A stretch of 64,000 nucleotides of DNA from Apiosordaria backusii (taxonomy: Eukaryota; Ascomycota; Sordariomycetes; Sordariales; Lasiosphaeriaceae): assembly GCA_030549205.1 (NCBI GenBank), contig JAUKTV010000015.1:806001-870000 (forward strand), written 5' to 3'. The translations under genes and the position numbers were made by a program. A model generated the notes under the pieces. It was not told where the DNA came from. It saw nothing but the letters and a program-made list of their open reading frames with translations, and ran no database searches. Shown here piece after piece: positions 58,191-64,000 of the stretch; positions within the stretch are counted from its first letter, which is position 1, and each line of letters opens with the position of its first letter.

Positions 58191-58427
58191 CTAATCGACA
58201 TCGTCCAGCCTGATTACTCCCTGATCGATCAGGAATGTCGTGAACAATGGTAATTTGGACTGAGAAAGCCCAGCTGTGTTCCAGCGGGAGACTGGGCCCA
58301 AAATGTCGCGGTACGCATTGAAGACTGATTTTTGGAATTCTCGAAATTGGATTCTCCCTGCTCTGCTACAAAACCTAACCTGAAGGAGGCTAGCGCTGTG
58401 TGCTGCTTCACGACTTGTGTAAGGCAA
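58191..58427 (-). pseudogene. Inverted paralogous fragment of the neighbouring hypothetical gene
   Basis: The minus-strand frame reads FREFQKSVFNAYRDILGP, RWNTAGLSQSK and FTTFLIDQGVIRLDDVD. This lines up with FQHDVVSFFRRLLEP, EWATLKDEESQ and FVAFLYDRGVLYMDELE of the gene at 56858-57961 (same order and spacing). Only about 75 codons remain, and no start or upstream part is seen. It points to an inverted tandem duplication, now decayed. AT-rich DNA begins just beyond, at 58440. Confidence 0.6.
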
Positions 58428-58439
58428 TGGCAGAAAGTA

Positions 58440-58990
58440 TAATGTATTGTTATTAAATCTAAAAGTAAGGCGTTAGAGGTCTAATAATTTAAGTTCCTTA
58501 AGCTGAAGCTCTAACAATATTCCTACTAAGCCGCCTACTAAACCACTAGTGCTATATTTACCTTAACAATCTACCGCCGCTAAAAGCATTAACGTCCTTA
58601 TTAATATATAAACTAACCGCTTATACTATACTTCTAAATTTATATACTAAACAAATAAAATATACCTATTCTAAAGAAAAGATACCTACTACTATTACCT
58701 TTATTTCTTCCTTACTATCTATTTATTTAATATATCTAAAGCCTTCTTTATTACCTTTATTATACTTATTTACTTCCTAAATTCTACATTAAGATCTTTA
58801 AACTATATTAAATAACTTAAACTACTATCCTTTACTTTCCTTTCTTTAATAATATACTCTATTTATTAGTCTTTAGTTTATATTAGTAGAATAGATAGTA
58901 ATTGTCTACTATAAAGATTAAAGTAATAAGGCTTTAAATAATTTATCCTGTCCGGAGGACAATATTCCTGCCAAACTTCCAAAAAATCGC
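58440..58990. mobile_element. AT-rich RIP-degraded repeat relic
   Basis: About 550 bases with very few CpA/TpG steps, sharply bounded by normal DNA. No frame or terminal repeat is legible. It is probably a fragment of a retrotransposon or LTR. Confidence 0.5.
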
Positions 58991-59489
58991 ATACAAAATT
59001 GATAAGAGTCTTATCGCTCAAGAGAGATTGGTCGGGGGCTACCGGAGAGTGGGTCCAATTCGGCACCACCTCCAAAACTTATGCAACCGGTACCATTCTG
59101 TGCGTAACTGTATGGCAAATCTAGATCTGAAATCCGATTTCTGAAGGTCCACGAAATGGCTGACATGCAGGCGTTTGAATACGGTTTGAGATCGTGTTTG
59201 GGTGCGCCCGGGCGATTGCGCGCATTGCACGTGATTACGCGCCTTGCCCCACACTGCCTTCCACAAGAATGCCCCACTTTGCCTTTGACCCCCGCGTCAA
59301 ATTTAATTCCTCCCACTTCAAATTTCTCCTACCGCGAATTTCCATTTCCTCCATTCTTCATCCAACAATCGATCGCACCGCAGACCTCAATCGCACCCCA
59401 ACGCCTTCATTCACTATCCGTCATTTCTAACCGACGCTCCTTTCCTCTGTGGTATTGTTTGCCCGTTATGGCCGGCCTATTCAGTATCC

Positions 59490-62400
59490 ATGGCGGACGA
59501 GGCGGGTGCGGCGGAGGTGGTTTCTTCCAAAGTTTGCTATCTTTGCCGCGTAGAGAAGCCCAGCGACCAATTCTGGTCGGTACGAGGCCCTCGAAGGATC
59601 GTCGTCAATTGCTCGGATTGCCGTAATCGCACGAGGCAACAGGCGAGTCTATCAGTTCTATCTTCCTCCGTTGCTTTACTAACCTTATTCCTAGGTAACC
59701 GCGTCGGCTGCACGCATTTCCAGAGCAGCTGCGATAGCCGGCGGACAAGATCCAGCGGTTGCGCCTCGCCAGAATCTCACCCATACGATCCTTGCCCAGC
59801 GATACCGCGAAGGCGGCCGTGTCAGTACGGATACTCCCGAAATGGCTGCTGCTCGCAGCGAGATCTCGTACATCCAGCGACGGCATCGCCTCGAGCGTCG
59901 CCATGGTGAAGAACCTTCCCAGACCCCGACGATGAGTGGCTTGCTTCGCCAGCAACAAGAGATCCAGGACCCCGCCACCGACCTCCCACCCTCTGCTCAG
60001 CCGAGAGAGCCTGAGGAAGAGATGGAAGCTGACGATGAAGTGCCTCGCGTGGGATCTCTAGTTCCACAGCGACGGCCACCACCCTCACCGTCCACACCTG
60101 CTCGTGGCCGTCGCCGAGGACGACCGCGCCTTGACCGAATTCCTCGCGGCCGACCACGCAGACGCTCCTCCCCCCAACCAGCTCCCCGCGAATTCGACGA
60201 GCCTCCCCCTCAGTTTACAGGGGCCGATTAGGAGTCGCCTCTAACCGCGGAAGACCTCGCCATCAAGGCAGAATTCGACAGGGCACTTGCTGCCGAGCAG
60301 ATGCAATACTGCCCACGGTGCAAAGAGCGGTGGTTCGACATGGAGCTCAAAGGGGATAGGATCTGCAAGCGTTGCCACGATAAGGATGATAAGAAGCGTC
60401 AGGACGAGCCTTTTTTCTTTTCGGCTGCGAACAAGCTGGATTTTGGCCCTGTACCTAATGATCTGCCCAGGCTTGAGCCGTTGGAGGAGATGTTTATTGC
60501 GCGGGTGCACGTCAGCGTCAATGTATTTACAGTACGTAACGAGGATGGAAGCAAAGGGTTTGGTAACTGACAAAACATAGGTTCGTGGGCAGCAGTATAA
60601 GTATCGTGGGCATGTTGTACACTTCTTGCGTGACGTTGGCAAGGTATATAGTGAGCTCCCTTTGCTACCCAAAGACCTCGATGTCGTTATCCTTCGGCCT
60701 CGTGGTTCCGAGAACGTGGCCCGGATGGATCGGCAGTTCCGCCGACGATTCCGCGTCCGCCGCGCCGCAGTAGAGGCCTGGCTTAAGTTTCTTTCCCTCA
60801 ACCACCCAGGCTACCGAGACTTTACTTTGAATCACGACAATCTTTCCCAGCTCCCCGAAGATGGCAACGTCTTCGACCAGCTAAGCATCCATGAAGTTGA
60901 CGAGACCTCGGGTTTGCCTGCCGATTTTGGCCCTGATGTTGACCCGGTCGAGGAGCCAGAGCTGGAAGATTCTGAGGTTATCGACGAAGCCGCAGTGCCC
61001 AACCTGCTCATCCAGGAGACTGAGCTTAATCAACTCCAGGGCCGTGTCGACAACACCGTCGCTGAGGATACCGAACGGGTCCCCCTACGACACGCCGACC
61101 CGCACTCGGCACACCAGCTACCCATGCCATCTATCCGTCGTACGCCTTTGGATGAATTTAACCAGAAGTACGCACTGCTTTCTTTGGCCTGCCCCACCTT
61201 ATTTCCCCAGGGCGTTGCGGATTTTGTTGAGCCCAGGCAACGCAATATATCCTACCAGGATTATATTGAGCATGCCATAAAGTGGGAGGATGGCCGGTTC
61301 GCTAGGCACCACAGCTTTCGCTTTATTGCCTTGAACACGCTAATGCGTCAGCAAGCACGCAGCAACAGCAAGTTCTATGTCAGTAAGCACCATCGCACGC
61401 CGCTTACCAAGGAGGACCTCCAGCGAGCTCTGGCCGACCCCGAACAGCCAGAAGCTCAAGCGATCTTAAATCGTATCTCGCGTTTTGCGGGTGTGATTAA
61501 GGGCACCCGTCCTTTTTGGTATCGCCGGCGGCGTGAGTGTGAGGCGTTTGCCCACTGCCTTGGCGTCCCAGCTGCCTTCATCACCCAGAGCCCAGCCGAC
61601 CTTCATTGGCAGAGCCTATACCGGCACATGCCCGAGTACGAAGAATGGAAGGTTCTGGACGAGCGTGCGCGTATGGCTAAGTCACGTCAGTTGCTGCGTG
61701 AGAACCCGCATATCGCAGCCTGGCACTTCCACTCTCGCAACAAGCTGTTCCGGAAGATTGTGCTCGAGAAGAAGTTCAACCTGGAAGATTATTGGTACCG
61801 TTACGAGTGGCAAGGCCGCGGCAGCAGCCACGCCCATGGGCTGTATTGGTTCAATGGGAGCCCGGATCCCGACATGTCGACGAAAGATACACGAGACAAC
61901 TTTGCGACGGTCTGGGGTTACCATATCACAGCCCTGAACCCACAGCGGGACCAGGGCGCGGACGAGGGCAATCCCCTGTCCGTAGACCCTCTCGAGACCG
62001 AGATTACCTGGGAGTGGCTCAACCGTATTGTAAACCGATGCCAGCGGCACCATTGTTCCACTACATACTGCCTCCGCCTAACCAAGAGAGATGCGGAGCG
62101 GGCCAGACAGTCGGCAGCCCGAGCAGAAGCCGGTGAGGCCGGTGAGCCAGAGCAACCCCCGCCGCAGCCAACATGCCGGTTCCTCTTTCCCCGCCCGAGC
62201 GGCCAGCTGCGGGTGTTGTTAGGAGAGCAGGTACGAAATGGTGGCATTTCGAGGCCGAGAGAAACGACACCCACATGAACCAGTACAACCCGATGATCTC
62301 GCTCTGCTGGCTCGCCAACACTGACTGCTCGCCCTGCACCGGCGTACAGGCTGTGATCAACTACGCTGCAAAGTACTGCAGCAAGTCGGAGGCCCAGACC

Positions 62401-64000
62401 AACACGTACGCGCAGATCGCCCGCGGCATAATGCCTTACGTTTCCGACCGCAACCCCATGCTTTCGTTCGTATCCAAGCTGATGAACAAGCTGGTGGGTG
62501 AGAGGGACTACTCCGCGCAGGAGATCTGCCACATCCTGCTGGGCCTTCCTCTCCAGGACGACAGCCGGGTGGTGCAGAGCGTGGACTGCCGGCCCCGCGA
62601 GCGACACGCCCGGCCCATCGACATCACTGCTGACGGCGAAGTCGAGGAATCCTCGAATGTCTACGACAAATACCTCAACCGGCCGGCACACATGGAGGAG
62701 GTGACGTACTTTGACTTCCTTGAGAACTGGAACTTCAAGGCCCGCGATCCTTCGAGATGGGCTGTGTGGCAACCTCCTGCGCGGCCCAGGGTTTTGTACT
62801 ACTACCCCAGATACAAGCCTGTTCGCTCGCACCAGCAGTGGCCTAATTTCTGCCGTATTAAGCTCCTGCTTAACCATCCTCACCGCCAACCCACGGATCT
62901 TTTACGAGCCGACAACCTGCTGTTTGAAACCTACGAGGTCGCCTACAGGCACTGCGCCATTCATCACGACCACCCCGACGACCATTATGGCGTCGAGGAC
63001 GAGGAGGAACCCGAGCCTGACGAGGAGCTGTTTGAGCCTGGCGGTGATGTGGTTGATATCACCCTTGAGGATTGGCACGAGATGGCACGTATGGTACCTG
63101 ACCTCGAGCTTCCCCAGGAGGAGGCAGATTTACTCGGCCGCCGCGACATCGACGTAAACTACGACTGGACCCGCCACATCGGCCTTTATTCCCACGAGCT
63201 GTTTAACGACGGAACCTATTGGACCGAGCTCCGGGGGATTCTCCCGGCAATTACAACGTCGAGCAGCTCCCGCGCGAGGCCTGTGACACTCTTAACACCG
63301 AGCAGCGGCTGGTGTACGACGCCATTCTAGGACACTACAGGGCAACCAACCGAGGTCAGAACCCAGCCCCGCTCCGGATCCAGGTGGACGGGGGCGGAGG
63401 GACCGGCAAGTCGTACATGGTGAAGGTGATCTCCTCTCGCCTGCAAGCCAAAGCAGCCAGGCGCGGCCAGCCCTCGCCAATCATCCGGGCGGCGCCTACC
63501 GGTGTAGCCAGCAACCAGATCACGGGCCAGACCCTCCATTCCCTCTTCCGGCTCCCGGTGGACGGCAACTACCGCCCGCTCTCGGAAACCCCAACGGTCC
63601 TCAGCTCCCTGCAGCGACAGTTTAGGCCGATCCACTACCTCATCATCGACGAGAAGAGCATGCTGGGGCGGAAAAATCTGGCCTGGATCGATCGGCGGCT
63701 CCGTGAGATCTTCCCCGAGCGCCGCGAGCAGTATCTCGGTGGGCTCAGCGTCATCCTCATAGGCGATTTCTTCCAGCTCCCCCCTGTCATGAGCAAGCCG
63801 CTATACTCTGCGGCGGGTGACTTGCGGGATATGGAGATTGTCGGCCGTAACGTATACCTTTCGTTCGACAAGTCGGTGTTCTTATCCACGGTCCAGCGCC
63901 AGCAGGGTGAGGACCAGGCTCTGTTCCGGCAGGCCCTGCAGGAACTGAGGCAGGCGAAGGTGTCCATTCCGTCGTGGGAGCTTCTCACCTCGAGATGTGC
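59490..64000 (+). pseudogene. Helitron RepHel protein (Rep + PIF1 helicase), 3' end outside window
   Basis: Starts at ATG 59490 with a CxxC finger (CYLCRVEK...CSDC). Introns are 59643-59694 (GC donor) and 60532-60580. A second finger (CPRCKERWF...CKRCH) precedes the Helitron-like N region. The Rep nuclease follows at about 61400-62500: the HUH motif is HAHG in SSHAHGLYWF, and the two-Tyr motif is YAAKYCSKSE. The PIF1-type helicase begins near 63330, with Walker A GGGGTGKS, LIIDEKSMLG and IGDFFQLPPV. The frame is open to the window end. Breaks: an in-frame TAG at 60229-60231, a frame change between about 62190 and 62230, and a one-base loss in a five-G run at 63233-63237. Composition is GC-rich with no RIP, so the copy is young. 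Helitrons move by rolling-circle replication and often capture genes. Confidence 0.87.

Noticed and set aside
61918..62889. 323-codon minus-strand frame over the Helitron
   Set aside because: Antisense to the clear Rep domain in GC-rich sequence; no domain of its own.
1..64000. CRISPR arrays, rRNA, or tRNA genes
   Set aside because: None seen by eye; fungal genome context and no cloverleaf or rRNA-like conserved segments noticed, though a tRNA scan was not possible.

Overview
The window looks like a chromosome segment from a filamentous ascomycete (Pezizomycotina). Genes have short introns of about 40-105 nt. The families are typical of that group: HET domain, NACHT with C2H2 fingers and ankyrin, a RING-containing SNF2 helicase, an amidase, a BTB protein, and a Kre9-like wall or membrane protein. 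About half of the window is transposon debris that is extremely AT-rich and nearly lacks CpA/TpG, the mark of repeat-induced point mutation (RIP). The species cannot be named from the sequence alone.

Layout. 0-9.4 kb is ordinary genic DNA: a BTB/POZ protein, a four-pass membrane protein, a doubtful Cys-rich ORF and a secreted/single-pass Ser/Thr-rich protein. 9.4-10.0 kb is the N-terminal half of a HET gene, which ends abruptly in AT-rich DNA. 10-15.5 kb is a transposon nest built in a pogo-like transposase: two solo LTRs with perfect target duplications and a 2.4 kb AT-rich insert interrupt one reading frame. 15.5-24.6 kb is an island of unmutated genes: a 1263-residue NACHT/C2H2/ankyrin (NLR-like) protein and, convergent to it, a 958-residue SNF2/RING helicase, both with introns that restore one full frame. 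24.6-42.2 kb is one TIR-bounded element. Inside it sits a Copia-type retrotransposon (26510-41424), and inside that a second member of the same family (29337-36982, TSD TTACT, two 867-bp LTRs). 42.3-50.4 kb holds a 591-bp MITE, LTR fragments and two Mutator-like (MULE) elements. 50.4-52.0 kb is the C-terminal half of a HET gene (rest of HET plus a DUF8212-like region), matching the part missing at 10 kb. 52-53.3 kb is degenerate repeats. 53.3-64 kb is genic again: an amidase, a hypothetical gene with an in-frame stop plus an inverted paralogous fragment, and the first 4.5 kb of an autonomous-type Helitron (Rep + PIF1 helicase) that runs off the window.

Reading as a whole. Two halves of one HET-type gene lie 40 kb apart in the same orientation, separated by layered transposons and a two-gene NLR/SNF2 island. 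This is the most interesting structure here. Either one incompatibility gene was split by staged insertions that also brought or trapped an NLR-like gene, or halves of two paralogs came to rest at the block edges. About 30-40 nt of similar sequence at the inner ends of both halves keeps the second option open.
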